Origin: Priapulus caudatus
Taxonomy: Eukaryota; Priapulida; Priapulimorpha; Priapulimorphida; Priapulidae
Direction: 5' to 3'
Length of the DNA: 57,575 nt
Assembly (NCBI RefSeq): GCF_000485595.1
Contig: NW_014577864.1
Span: 160,261-217,835, forward strand
Both the position numbers and the translations under genes were made by a program. The notes beneath the pieces were generated by a model, which saw only the letters and a program-made list of their open reading frames with translations, searched no databases and had not been told where the DNA came from. This document shows, piece after piece, positions 34,977-46,700 of the stretch. Position 1 is the stretch's first letter. Each line of letters opens with the position of its first letter.

Positions 34977-36642
34977 GAACGCCACTTTCTTATCTCGCTC
35001 CTGTCTATGATGTCCATGGCGGGCAGGCTGTTTTTCGTACTCGTGCGTGATCTGGTGCCGTCGGCCGCGAGTTTCTGCCGAATGGCGTCTGTGCCCGTGG
35101 CGCCGATACTCTGCATTCGGTGCCTAGCTCTCAACGCCAGCGACACGTAGCCCCCGACGTTGTAGATGACGATTAGGACGCAGAGCATGATGATGTTGAA
35201 TGTCAGATTCTCCTAGAGACAACATATGATAGAATCGCGGGTACATGCATAAGGAATCGCGATAGAGCAATCAAGAGAGAGTCATGTTATAGTTCTCCTT
35301 CCTATTATAAAGCAATGTATATATGTGTGTCGATGTAAATCAGATAGAGGGCGTTCTTGTGTTTTAACAGAAACTCACAAGATTATATAATAGACGACAT
35401 ACATAATAGACGAGTCACGACGGCGGTACATTTCTGATTTTACTAAAACTGTGTTAGTGTGCTTACAAGCATATTTAATTTTATTCGTCATGTAATCACT
35501 AATTTGTGATTATTGTTTTACCCCTTGTTTATACATATGTACACTGTGTTCATCTCGTAGGAATTTATATATTGAATATATATATTTCAATGGACGTTAC
35601 CTCTTTAAAATGGTACTTATCAAGAACTTCCTGGCCGTCATTATAACACATTTCTGCAGATTCGGGTGGATTTTCGCACGCTATAATGAAACAGAATACA
35701 TCACAAATGAGGTGGAGTGAAATGGGTAACTTTCGGCATGATCGATTGATATTCTTGCTAATATATTCTATTCTTTCTCTATCATATACTTTATTTGCTG
35801 TTTCATCTAAAATGATTATGAAATAAGGAAACTAAAATTAACAGTAGTAATTTTTTTTATTTTACTCTCACCATGCACACGAGACCAAGTAAAACCACTT
35901 CTATACAGTCTCTGTATTGTGGTTGAATTAGGTTTTAGTTTTTACACACCAGATTATTATGTAGGCCCTAACCAAAATACGTACTTATGTTGCTGATATC
36001 TCTCCACTGATTGATAAAGAGAGCCTCAACGCCGTATCGTAACCATGATATCCACTGCATCCATGACAAATATATTGGGATCGAGCTAAAAACAAAGCCA
36101 TGTAGAGTAAATATTGATGTGTGATGCTGGGAGCACTCACAGGGAAAAGGAAATTTCGCGTTCCCCCTTCCGTTCCCTTTCTATTTATATCCGCGTCCAC
36201 TATTACAGAAGATTCTGTACAAATTCCACCTATTTATCGCAACAAATCAACAGGAGTTTCATTTTTAATCTACATCTATACTTATGTATCCTTTTTAAGC
36301 AAGAAGGAATATCTTCCTCATTTTCCCAATGCGAAATGAAGACGACTCTTAATAGATAAAAATGGTATATTCGCAATTTTTGAGGCGGTGACTTTATATT
36401 TTTATTTATGATGTGAGATGATATATAAACACTTTATCGATTAATTTATTATTTTTATATTTATTACACTATATATTTTTTATCAATAGTAAAGACCTAG
36501 AATTTTTTGTAACAATACATCTTTTCTCGAATATTGAAACGCGAGTGCGTATTCGTTTTTTCTGGGACGTGGTAATTATAAAGAAAGTGAAAAAGCAATA
36601 TAGTAAAAACGTGAAGCTTAGAGAAAAGGTGAGTAGAGAGAA

Positions 36643-36687
<45 letters not shown>

Positions 36688-38806
36688 GAGAGCGGGAGGG
36701 GGGAGAACGAAAGAAATACTAGCTGAGAATAAGTGAGCGAGTGAGTGAATGAGTGAGTGAGTGAGTGAGTGAGTGAGTGAGTGAGTGAGTGAGTGAGTGA
36801 GTGAGTGAGTGAGTGAGTGAATGAATGAGTGAGTGAGTGAGTGAGTGAGTGAGTGAGTGAGTGAGTGAGTGAGTGAGTGAGTGAGCGAGTGGGTGAGTGG
36901 GTGGGTGAGTGGGTGGGTGAGTGAGTGGGTGAGTGAGTGAGTGAGTGAGTGAGTTAGTGAGTGAGTGAGTGAGTGAGTGAGTGAGTGAGTGAGTGAGCGA
37001 GTGAGTGAGTGAGTGGGTGAGTGAGTGAGTGAGAACGAAGCGGAAAAACGTGGAGAGAGATCGTATATTGCTCCATATCCACGCATTCACGCACAGGCAC
37101 TTATGTGTCGGTAGTAAGTCAAGGCGTCGCTTACTCTATATTCATAAAAAAGCCAGATAGTATAAACAGCGGAAGGTTCAACGGCGCAAACGATGACACT
37201 GCCACCGTGTAACTCGGCGAAGCGCATGCTACCCAGAATCCTGCAAAAAGCAAAATAAACGCGAACATCATAATAATTGTAAGCGTCGATTTCAACATTC
37301 CTGTCACGCCTCTGTGATATTTGTGAAGGACATGCAGCGCTGTGCAAACTAATAACATTTACTATTTTATAATAATAGTAATAATAATAACAATTAGGGC
37401 TATTATTATTATTATTATTATTATTATCATTATTATTATTATTATATTTATCTTGTCATTTTATTATTACGTATTATTTTACAAAGTATTTTCTAACTAG
37501 GAGCTGGTTGAATTCTTTCGACAAACATGCGTTGTTTATTCAACGCGACTCACCAATTCCCGCAGAGGCTTGACATATTAGAATGTATATCCCCAGAGCG
37601 ACGAAGAAGCTTTCTGCTGTTCGCGACAAACCTGAGACAGAGAGATTGCATTACTTTTCCGGGAAAATACCGTGTATCACGCATGTATATAGACGGGAAG
37701 GGGATCAGGAGAAGCAGCCCGAATCTGGCACATGAATGCAGCAGTCATTATCAATCAGCAGTTAATATTAACGCATTTCCTCACAATCCATTTGCTCCTC
37801 ATGTGTGCGCGTGCGTGGGTGCGTGCGTGCGCGTGTGTGCGGGTGACGTGTTCTATCTGTCTATTATAGCATAAAGTTGTTATGGTTATACCGGGCTATA
37901 CCACAGTATACTATAGTGATACTGTGATACTGTTACAATTATAATAATTATCTTATGCTTATGTCCTACCTGCCATCCAATATCCTATTCCAACGAGAAC
38001 AATGGTTTCTACCACGAAGATTAACGCCTGCACAACCACTTGGGATATGCAGTACGCGTCCACTCGATACAAGCCGCTCTCGTGCTCACGGAAGAAAAGT
38101 ATGGCTTCCAGGGGCAGTGTCTTCATAGATCAAAAGAGCAAGAGACTGAGACACAGAGTGCGAGATACCAAGACAGGGAGAGAAACGAGAGGGAGAGAGG
38201 AATGATGACAAAGAAAGAGTTGAGGAAAATCAATCAATCAACTATGAAGCGTTATCAAAGTCATGAAACAAGACGTTCTTGGATTGTATTTGAAATATTG
38301 TGAGCTGTGGATTCTCATAAGAATTTAGCCATTCTCTACAATTACTACATACAGTTAGAATGGTAAATGCAGTCGTAAAGGTGAGTTCTGCTGCAAAATT
38401 AAACATCACTCCGTTTAGGTTCTGTACTCCTTTCTGGTTGAGCTCCTGATTCAAGTAGACCAGCCCGATCATCAGTGCTAGCGCCTATACGCATAAAACT
38501 AGCGTAAACGTCACATTCACACAACAGATCCGTGTAAAAATTCTTAAGGGCCGCAAGGCTCATAATAATTAATAATGAGTGTATATTTCGTTATACGTAA
38601 ATAAACTATAAATAGTGTATAAATTGATACTTATATAAATATGTACGTACAGAATAACGTGGAGTACCTACCAGTCTTCTGCCGATTCTCACGCCTATCA
38701 AGATAGGCACTCTAACTTGACCCAACATAGTTCTCTGAAGTAATATCCACAGCTGCTGCCACCACGATACTTTGTAACGAGGGTTTGAAGACATCGCATT
38801 CTCAAA
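34880..38806 (-). CDS. ABCG transmembrane domain exons
   Basis: Exon 38806-38672 encodes [19 protein letters not shown], the entry to the membrane domain. Exon 38484-38353 encodes [10 protein letters not shown]; exon 38120-37970 encodes [18 protein letters not shown]. Exon 37631-37554 encodes [17 protein letters not shown], and exon 37240-37135 encodes [11 protein letters not shown] and [13 protein letters not shown]. Exon 36085-35985 encodes [20 protein letters not shown]. Exon 35680-35601 encodes [19 protein letters not shown], the extracellular cysteine-bearing loop. The last exon has the final helix [18 protein letters not shown], then a ~80-residue charged tail that ABCG proteins do not usually have. 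Confidence 0.9.
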
Positions 38807-41399
38807 CTAAAATATTAAACGCCCGCGCAGCGCTGTTGTTATAATTATCATAAAAATTATATATACTACTAAACACAACTAATTATGTATAGCCGCGCTA
38901 TATAATTTATATGTAATAGACATTCATACAAATTCGTTGACAAGAAATCCTCCTGGCATGTTAATAGATGACTTTATTATTACACTAGTTAAAATGCGTT
39001 TAATAAACTACTACATTATTATAAAATTCTTGAGGTATTGTGTTAGATTTTTTGGTTTTCTTGCCTTAATAATCGCTTGTTTATGACTTCCACATTCAGC
39101 GATAGCTCGACGAACTTCGCTAGCACAGTCGGAATTGTCAAATACGTCAGCGGCTTCCTGAAAGAAATCGAGGACGAAGCTAGTTTTCATAACTGATAAT
39201 TAATTGAAACTGTAAATGCCATTGTTTGCGAACGAAAATTATCCTGGATTGCGCTGGTATATTTGCGTCATTTTGCCACATTGATTTAAAGATTTGTTTG
39301 TGTTCATTCACTCTGCGATACCTCTACAATATTCGTTAAGACCTATTGCAGAATATAGGCTTTTTAATTACGAATATTTATTTCTAAATTCGCGGGACGA
39401 TTTCTTTCTATGCGGCAAATTTTCCAAAAACCGTTTGAAAGCTCTTTTTGACCCATTGAAGATGAACATACTCGTATGAACTCCCTCGATGCACTTTCCT
39501 TCCCGGGCACCACGGCCAGCTGTTGTATATAGTAGTCAGCAGGGTTATAATCCTCAGGACAGTGTCTTGATAATCTGTTCAGTGCAACGTAAGGGTTTAA
39601 GAATGCCGTAACGGTGGCAGAATACTAATACCCCGTACAGACTGCAAATTTGATCCCACATCAAACTAGTCTGGCCAGGCCTGACGCGCGCTAAACTTGT
39701 GCAGTGTGTACACGCTATCCCGCGCTAAATACTCGGTAGTCCAAACTAAGTTAGCCCTGCAAATGGAGGTGGGCCAGGCTCGCTTAGAAGCGCGCTAAGT
39801 TAGCCCGTACTAAGTTAGCACGGGCTAAACTGTGTGTGTACGCAATCTGGGGCCATGCGCACGCTATATTTCGCAATATGCATGCGCATAGCCTTATTTA
39901 AGTCACATAAAGGTACAGTAACTGTCTGCTGAGTGTCGTAAGAAGCTAAACTGAGCATGCGCAGTCAACCCATGTTAACTTAGCGCGGTTCAATATTTTG
40001 TGTCTGTATGCTGCGAGTTAGCGTGCGCCTAGCGCGGGCCTGGCCAAGATTAGTTTGATTTAGGATCAAAATTTGCAGTCTGAACGGGGTATTAAAGGAT
40101 AATCAAACATAATAAGTTCGTCTTTACATATCAGTGTAATATTCACGTTATCACGATGATCACAGCTAAGCTACTGATAAATATGTAATATATTGATTAA
40201 AAAGCCATTTTGGTTTGTTATTTTAATCCCCTAAATCCTTGTCATTAGGATTCATGTATTTGTGTATGTTCAACTGATATATATACCTGCTGAAAAACGG
40301 CAATGCGTCTTCTCGTGCTCCTAGGAACACCGTCCTGCCTTCTGCTAAGAGGAGCAGTCTGTAGTGATATAGAATTATCAAAAGTGAACGAATCGTCAGC
40401 GCAGATGCAGTTCATGAAATGCAGTTAAAAGTCTAAATAAGCGTGTTGTCGTGTACCCGGGGGAGGGGGGGGGGCACTCCCATTGTTAAAGGTACTGGGG
40501 ACGTGCCGCTGGACAGGGTATATTTTCCGAACATCATTATTGGCACAGGGTATATTTTTCGAGCATCATTATTGGCACAGGGCTGATCACACCCATCAAG
40601 CTGATATTAGACCAATATTGGCAAAACAATATTGGGCCAATATCACCAGGCCAATATTGGACCAATATAGGCAGATATTGGTTCAATATCGGCCCAATAT
40701 TAGCAAAAAAAAACAATATTGGACCAATATCACCAGGCCGATATTGGACCAATATCTGCCTATATTGACAGGACAGGACATGTGCAATATTGCAGCAGGG
40801 TATACTTTTTAGGGCAGTATATTGGGACAGGGTGTATTTTAGGGCGCAAAGCGGTTTGCGACAGGGGCAGGTTTTCAAGGTCCCGGAGGCACCCCCCCTA
40901 CCCAGTTCCGAGGCGAGTGCCCCCCGGCTCGAGTACGTACATCTCTCTCTCTGCACACATCGAATCTGCAAGCCAGCGTCGCTATTCAATCGCGATATAA
41001 TGAGAATTAAATGCTATTAATAATTCGCTCGACAGGCTGGCTCGGATAAGTGTCACGATGATGCTGGCGTACGAAAATCTTACCTGTCGAACATCGTGAA
41101 CACCTCTGACGACGGCTGATGGATGGTGCAGAGTATCGTCTTGCCGTGAGATGCCATATCTCGCAGCACGGACACAACGTTCTGTGCCATGTAGGAGTCA
41201 AGACCCGTGGTCGGCTCGTCGCAGAACATCAGCGGTAGATTGGTAATCATCTGCCGAACGCACGTACGAGATTCTATGATGTACGTCAAGGAAGCATAAG
41301 CACGTGCGGGTATGCGCCCGCGTGCATGCATGCGTGCGTGTGTGGGCGGGGCGCCCCCCCTCGAGCCCGTTCGCGTGACTGCGTGTGTGTGTTTGTGTG

Positions 41400-41443
<44 letters not shown>

Positions 41444-41517
41444 TCCGTGCGAGCGTAACGGTGTGATTCCGTGTGATTTACAAGCACGTGCGCTCGTACG
41501 TTGGTGGTCGTGCGTGG

Positions 41518-41578
<61 letters not shown>

Positions 41579-42972
41579 TAGCACGCGTGTCTGCTAACTC
41601 CTACTCCGCTATTCGGGTAATGCGGCGCGAGGTTTTTAATTTAATTGAAATGTGATTATGATGATTGAAATTAATAAAAGCTCCCCATGATTTCGTCATT
41701 ATATTGATACTTGAATTTCTCTAGCCGCTCTAGCCTCCTAGCTATATTAAGAAGAAACGTATAATATTACCTCGGAAGCAAACGAAAGTCGCTTCATCTC
41801 TCCGCCTGAAATACCCTTCCTTCTCGGGGAGCCAATAACCGAGTCAGCACACTTCCTCAGTCCGAGCTAAGAAAATCGTTGGTCATGGACAGCTTTAATT
41901 AGTCGAGAGCATATTTGGCGTGTGACTATGGATGATCGTTCGATTATTACATACTAGCCATTATTGCCTACTTTATATTATTACCTACAATTAATTACTC
42001 CAGAGATAAATAATCACCCTGTGCATGACTTGTTGAAGGTTGATTGAAACCGTACACGGTACATATGTGGAATCGGAATTGACGGAACCAAAGTCAAAAC
42101 ATTTACCTCCACCAATAACTTGTCTGCCCTGTCCACCTTCTGTTTATGGGTGAACTTATCTCCCATTCTCAACAAGGCCTAGAAGCACGGAATGCCACAC
42201 GATAAGACTCACGTATGTACAATAGCTATTTACTTTTCCGGATTGGCTCTCAACAGTGCTAGCATCGCGTCGAATCACGATTATGAAAATATTTTTGCAA
42301 ATTTCAAATAACGATTTAATTCTACTCGTCGTATATAATCTTTGCTATCCCTTATGGCAATAGATGAAAGCGCTACTACTCATGCCGAAGAGAGAATACA
42401 AAGCCCACTCATGTTTATTTGCAGTTTTTCATGTTATAAGCTACTGTATATTTCGCAAATGTGGAGTATAATATTAAAAGTAACCTTGTTGATTATCGTA
42501 AAAACGAATTGGCAATTCTTTTACATTTGTGAAGCGTAGTTCAACGCACGCGCGCATAAGTACCGGCGGATGTCACTAATAAATCAATCAACAACTAACA
42601 CACCCAACACAACCAACACACAAACAACACAACAACAATACTACTTCTACTACTACTATTATTTCTCTACTATCATACTACTATAATATAATAATATATA
42701 ATAATAATTATATTATTGATTTGATTATTATCTATAATAATAATAATTAATAATACTAATATAACTTATCATAAATCATGAAGTTCAAATATACTGGAAT
42801 TCGGATTGTTCCTCGTAAGTGTGTGATTGAACAAGTTCTGTTTGCACTTATCGTCTAAAGTATTACGTTGGCGCCTATATCTTCACCGTTTATTTTAATG
42901 GCTCCATCGATGATTAATTTGGTATTGTTACGATAAGTGAGCGCATTCATAATGGTCGACTTTCCAGCTCCA
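34880..42972 (-). CDS. ABCG-family half-transporter (white/ABCG type), 5'-incomplete
   Basis: ABCG half-transporters have an N-terminal nucleotide-binding domain and a C-terminal six-helix domain; they dimerise to export lipids or pigment precursors. Exons (minus strand, 5' to 3'): 42972-42867, 42178-42107, 41866-41771, 41250-41084, 40358-40287, 39574-39472, 39157-39065, 38806-38672, 38484-38353, 38120-37970, 37631-37554, 37240-37135, 36085-35985, 35680-35601, 35212-34880. Phases agree at every junction (1,825 nt, 607 codons plus stop after one split codon). Motifs in order: GAGKST (Walker A), [12 protein letters not shown] (signature), [15 protein letters not shown] (Walker B and D-loop), TIHQPSSE (H-loop), then the transmembrane domain. 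The exon before Walker A and the expected QQDDLF-type exon between the first two listed were not found, so the gene is partial or broken. Member unknown. Confidence 0.9.
36646..37033. repeat. (GA)n and long (TGAG)n arrays in an ABCG intron
   Basis: A GA run at 36,646-36,690 is followed by about 300 bp of GAGT/GTGAGTGA tetranucleotide repeat (36,728-37,033) with scattered C and G variants. Its long open frames on both strands are repeat artefacts. A second simple array, (TTA)n/(ATT)n, lies at about 37,367-37,445. Confidence 0.95.
39065..39157 (-). CDS. ABCG exon with GC-AG 5' splice site
   Basis: The 93-nt exon encodes [20 protein letters not shown] and ends QAIIK at AAG|GCAAGA. Only a GC donor there keeps the frame (phase 0) into the next exon at 38806 ([12 protein letters not shown]). 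No GT donor nearby gives the right phase. Confidence 0.85.
39627..40094. mobile_element. ~468-bp MITE with ~65-bp terminal inverted repeats
   Basis: The left end reads AATACCCCGTACAGACTGCA and the reverse complement of the right end reads AATACCCCGTTCAGACTGCA. Similarity continues through TTTGATCC, CATCAAACTA, GGCCAGGCC and CGCGCTA. The interior repeats GCGCTAA(G/A)TTAGC words on both strands. Non-coding, in the ABCG intron between the exons at 40,287 and 39,574. Confidence 0.8.
40451..40930. mobile_element. Short element with GGGGGGCACTC ends and CCAATATTGG array
   Basis: The left end reads CCCGGGGGAGGGGGG then GCACTC, and the right end GAGTGCCCCCCGG, giving imperfect inverted termini. The interior contains a 20-bp phrase repeated twice (ATTATTGGCACAGGGTATAT or variant) and about a dozen CCAATATTGG/AATATTGG words at 40,605-40,775. 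Related ends and interior flank the satellite composite at 25.6-33.6 kb. It lies in an ABCG intron, antisense frames are noise. Confidence 0.6.
41084..42972 (-). CDS. ABCG nucleotide-binding domain exons
   Basis: Exon 42972-42867 begins mid-codon with [16 protein letters not shown], the Walker A loop, and ends INGEDIGAN at a GTAATA donor. Exon 42178-42107 encodes [19 protein letters not shown]. Exon 41866-41771 encodes KCADSVIG and [14 protein letters not shown]. Exon 41250-41084 encodes [19 protein letters not shown] and [14 protein letters not shown]. About 25 residues that normally link the first two exons, including the Q-loop, are missing. A GT/GCGT microsatellite occupies about 41,343-41,580 of one intron, and simple ACA/ATA-rich DNA lies at 42,590-42,770. 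Confidence 0.9.
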
Positions 42973-43436
42973 CTGAAATATACGGAACGCCGGAATGCAG
43001 CTGATGAAACCAATGGTAACGAATGCCATAACTGACGCTCCGAATTTCTAAACGTGAGACGGATCTGCCGCGCGCTAGTTGACGGATCACTAATCACTAA
43101 AGCCATTAATTTAGCAGATTTTCTAAATCTATTACTCGTCAACACATCGCAGTATATTGCTCCTGTTGGAATATCATACAACTGATTTATTTGTGTAAAT
43201 CATAATATCGAGAAAAAAACATTTTCGTAAAATAGTTTTACACTACTATGTATATCTAATACATATTTGTGGAATATATAACAGGGTTAATTTTTATTTT
43301 GACCGTTGAAGTTTAAACGTTACGCTTCGTTTCGCCTCCTGCAGGGGCTTTCTCAAAGCTTAACTGATGATTATCAGTTTTTACAACCAGATGGTGGTGG
43401 CTCAATAGTTATCCACGACCAAGTTAAGGGTCTTGA

Positions 43437-43724
43437 TCCATAGAGACTGATACAAGATTGGCGTGGCCAGCTTTGCTGTTGATCCTGAGCGTGGCAGCGG
43501 TGGCGACGGCGCAGGTTCGTGGGATATGCTGCACGCGACCGCGGGAGTTCAATTATGAAGTGTCTGTCGATGGAGACGTGCGCCTAATTTCCGAGGCCGC
43601 GGCCGTTCCCAGCGGTAGCGTATGGTTTGTAGTTTTAGAAGATAACAATGAAGACTTTGTTCTAAATAAGAACTATCGGAGGCTAAATAAGAGCAATATA
43701 CAGACCTTTGAATTTCATAACTAG
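43437..43724 (+). other. Unexplained open frame with a hydrophobic segment
   Basis: Open plus-strand frame without an ATG. It reads WPALLLILSVAAVATAQ, which looks like a signal-peptide core, then ICCTRPREFNYEVSVDGD. It could be a remnant exon of an unknown secreted protein or chance within the Penelope 3' region. I do not recognise it. Confidence 0.2.
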
Positions 43725-44794
43725 TCAGTCAAAGGGCTTGTTGGGGGTCCATTATGCAGAGCTTCCAATTGAAATGGCCCATGAAATTGTCAAGTGGAAT
43801 TGTATTTTCGGAACCCCAAAGAAAATGTCTCTCTCTTACATGCACCCCCTCCCTGATCAATCACGCATTCAGACGTAAACAATAACAGAGATGAAATTGT
43901 GTTGAGTTTGTGACTCTTGACGCACGTGCATTGACGTACAAGACTGTTGAAAGCACAGGCACTTGGAACGTCTCAATAAAAATAAATATTCACACTATTT
44001 CTCACAATGATCGACCGCCTGTGTGCAAAATAGGTGAACGTATGGGAAACATATACGGTTAGTGCTTACTGTGACATATCCGTGACTAACTGACACCACT
44101 AAATTGGTAAAATGTTCCATGCACCTTAAGAAATGCTGAGCAATTACGAGGTTATCATCGCAGAACTCCCGAACACCGTACGTCACAAAGCTATATGTAA
44201 ACAAACACGCGTGTTGCGAGGTGCCTGCCTCCGATATCCATTTCGAGGCCCGCTAAAGCCAAGCATAAAGCGTGCGGGCAAGACGTCGCACACACAGCTA
44301 CGTTCATTGGCAAAAACAATCGAGTAGCGCGGTTAAGGATTTTCGGAATTATTTAATTTGAAGAAAAACTTCAATATTCAATGAACGACGCACTCGTTCA
44401 CTTCCGACAGCAAGTGAAAATGCCGAAAATGTTCCACTTCGATGCGAAATGCATCGGCCGGGCATTTCATTATTTACGAAAAGTAAACAGGCTGGCGAAA
44501 GACAGTCGGTACAGTAACTGGTCACGTCGGTGACGCCCCATTCATGTCCATCAACGAAGAAGGCGGGGCTTGTTCTGATTACGGAGATGCGAAAATGCAA
44601 CGGAAGGACGTAGCACAGTGGGCTATACAGCGTGTTATTTTCGTATTTGTGGCAAACTCTATCGTAGGAAACCGTTCTAACATAGCAGAATGCCCTAGGT
44701 CCTGAGATCGGCGATTTGGTGGTGCAATGGGTTCCCATCTTTAAAAATATAAAAGACTGGTGCGGCCTAGGCTGGGATTGGAAGACACAAAGTG

Positions 44795-45360
44795 TCAATC
44801 TTCGGCACGCCTTGGCATCATGGCCGATTTCGTCCAGATGGCCTCCTTAATACAACGCCTGATTTTGATTGGCTCGCGATCGATGATCTTCGAATTCTCC
44901 CAATCGATGGTGTGATTGTCCTTCACTACGTGGTCAGTGATCGCGCATTTGGTAATTTCGGTAGACTGTTTTCGTTGGACCCTTGTGAACGATTTGGGTG
45001 CTACGGTGTCTACGTCCTTTTTGTGTTCTTTAAGGCGGGCTTCAAATTTTTGGCCGTTTCTCTAAATTTTTTCACACATTGCACACGGTATCTTGTAGTA
45101 GACACAGTCCGTAAAGTTGTGCATATCTGTTCTGTCCTTAGGCCCGTTAGGCTGTACCAAAAGCCGTTTTAAAAAAGCGTCTCAAACGGTCTAACTGTTG
45201 AAGCCACACCTGCATTTTTTAGGTGACGTTGACCTACGTCCGTGACGCCTCTGACATAGGGTAGGACAATCATCGCCTTCGGTTTCTCCGTGAAGGTTTT
45301 CTTATGGGATGTTGTTTTGACCCGTGATGTGATTCCTTGGACACTTTTTCGAGTGTCCAA
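44795..45360 (-). pseudogene. Penelope-like RT C-terminus and GIY-YIG endonuclease, broken
   Basis: 45,360-45,169 reads AMIVLPYVRGVTDVGQRHLK and ends at a stop after RPFETLF. A frame change leads into LLVQPNGPKDRTDMHN, DCVYYKIPCAMCEKI, then a TAG where the YIG part of the GIY-YIG motif should be. The frame continues QKFEARLKEHKKDVD, CAITDHVVKDNHTIDWENSK and IIDREP. The order matches the EN domain of Penelope elements, which cleaves target DNA. The lost YIG segment and the frameshift make it inactive. The overlapping 126-codon plus-strand frame is its shadow. Confidence 0.82.
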
Positions 45361-45540
45361 TTGGGGGATACAGGCTTAGTCACGTGTGGACTAAGCTATT
45401 GACCACCACACCATCTGGTGGTCAAAACTGATAATCATCAGTTAGCTTTGAGAAAGCCTCCTGGCAGGAGACGAAACGTAAGCGTTACGTTTCCAATCTT
45501 CACGGTTGAGTAAAAATTAACCCTGTTTTATATTGTAAGC

Positions 45541-45702
45541 GGGCGAAGCCCACACGCCACAGAAAGCGAGGGCGATGCGGGGAAACGCAATCTTGGCGCC
45601 TCAGTGTCGGAAGAGATGTCACAACAGGCTGTGAGTGGACGCTAGATCAAGCAAGCCGGAACGCGGAAGGGGAAGCAATAGCCCAAACCCACGGCTAAGG
45701 TT
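45541..45702 (+). repeat. Dispersed repeat B, copy 1 (truncated by gap)
   Basis: 162 bp (AGCGAGGGCGATGCGGGGAAAC and onward) nearly identical to 53,661-53,826. It directly follows the Penelope flank and runs into the assembly gap. Non-coding; identity unknown. Confidence 0.8.
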
Positions 45703-46514
45703 NNNNNNNNNNNNNNNNNNNNNNNNNNNNNNNNNNNNNNNNNNNNNNNNNNNNNNNNNNNNNNNNNNNNNNNNNNNNNNNNNNNNNNNNNNNNNNNNNN
45801 NNNNNNNNNNNNNNNNNNNNNNNNNNNNNNNNNNNNNNNNNNNNNNNNNNNNNNNNNNNNNNNNNNNNNNNNNNNNNNNNNNNNNNNNNNNNNNNNNNNN
45901 NNNNNNNNNNNNNNNNNNNNNNNNNNNNNNNNNNNNNNNNNNNNNNNNNNNNNNNNNNNNNNNNNNNNNNNNNNNNNNNNNNNNNNNNNNNNNNNNNNNN
46001 NNNNNNNNNNNNNNNNNNNNNNNNNNNNNNNNNNNNNNNNNNNNNNNNNNNNNNNNNNNNNNNNNNNNNNNNNNNNNNNNNNNNNNNNNNNNNNNNNNNN
46101 NNNNNNNNNNNNNNNNNNNNNNNNNNNNNNNNNNNNNNNNNNNNNNNNNNNNNNNNNNNNNNNNNNNNNNNNNNNNNNNNNNNNNNNNNNNNNNNNNNNN
46201 NNNNNNNNNNNNNNNNNNNNNNNNNNNNNNNNNNNNNNNNNNNNNNNNNNNNNNNNNNNNNNNNNNNNNNNNNNNNNNNNNNNNNNNNNNNNNNNNNNNN
46301 NNNNNNNNNNNNNNNNNNNNNNNNNNNNNNNNNNNNNNNNNNNNNNNNNNNNNNNNNNNNNNNNNNNNNNNNNNNNNNNNNNNNNNNNNNNNNNNNNNNN
46401 NNNNNNNNNNNNNNNNNNNNNNNNNNNNNNNNNNNNNNNNNNNNNNNNNNNNNNNNNNNNNNNNNNNNNNNNNNNNNNNNNNNNNNNNNNNNNNNNNNNN
46501 NNNNNNNNNNNNNN
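45703..46514. other. Assembly gap (812 N)
   Basis: Unknown bases. The long open frames spanning it are artefacts. The right edge opens into a ~53-bp minisatellite, a likely cause of the break. Confidence 1.
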
Positions 46515-46700
46515 CGTCTATACAAATACTATATACATACACATGTATACACATGTACAATACATACGTCTATACAAATACTATATACATACACATGTAT
46601 ACACATGTACAATACATGTCTATACAAATACTATATACATCATACATGTATACATATTTACAATACATACGTCTAAACGAATAAGTATATAAATGTATAC
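46515..46700. repeat. Minisatellite, ~53-bp units
   Basis: About three and a half units of CGTCTATACAAATACTATAT followed by ACATGTATACA and ACAATACATA. It abuts the gap, so the true array is probably longer. AT-rich TATA/CATA sequence continues to about 46,780. Confidence 0.9.

Larger units (their letters stand above)
43270..45540 (-). mobile_element. Truncated Penelope-like retroelement with inverted flanking repeats
   Basis: The minus-strand frame carries the end of reverse transcriptase and a GIY-YIG-type endonuclease (45,360-44,795), the hallmark pair of Penelope-like elements. On the downstream side, 43,400-43,270 carries a terminal motif in sense, GAGAAAGCCCCTGCAGGAGG then CGAAACG. On the upstream side, 45,425-45,535 carries the same sequence inverted, with ACTGATAATCATCAGTTA and TTAACCCTGTT shared. 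The ~110-bp repeats are thus in opposite orientation. The 3' non-coding part (about 44,380-44,790) recurs at 54,155-54,560. It sits directly upstream of the first ABCG exon found and may have displaced 5' exons. Confidence 0.75.

Noticed and set aside
36469-37090. Long frames of 123-205 codons on the minus strand
   Set aside because: They are translations of the (TGAG)n tetranucleotide array, with a SLTH repeat; no gene.
41198-41597. Frames rich in HTHTHT or CVCVCV
   Set aside because: GT/GCGT microsatellite in an ABCG intron; only 41,250-41,084 is coding.
44792-45172. 126-codon plus-strand frame
   Set aside because: It is the antisense shadow of the Penelope GIY-YIG domain.
45619-46684. 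Frames of 276-349 codons across 45.6-46.7 kb
   Set aside because: They run through 812 N and are gap artefacts.
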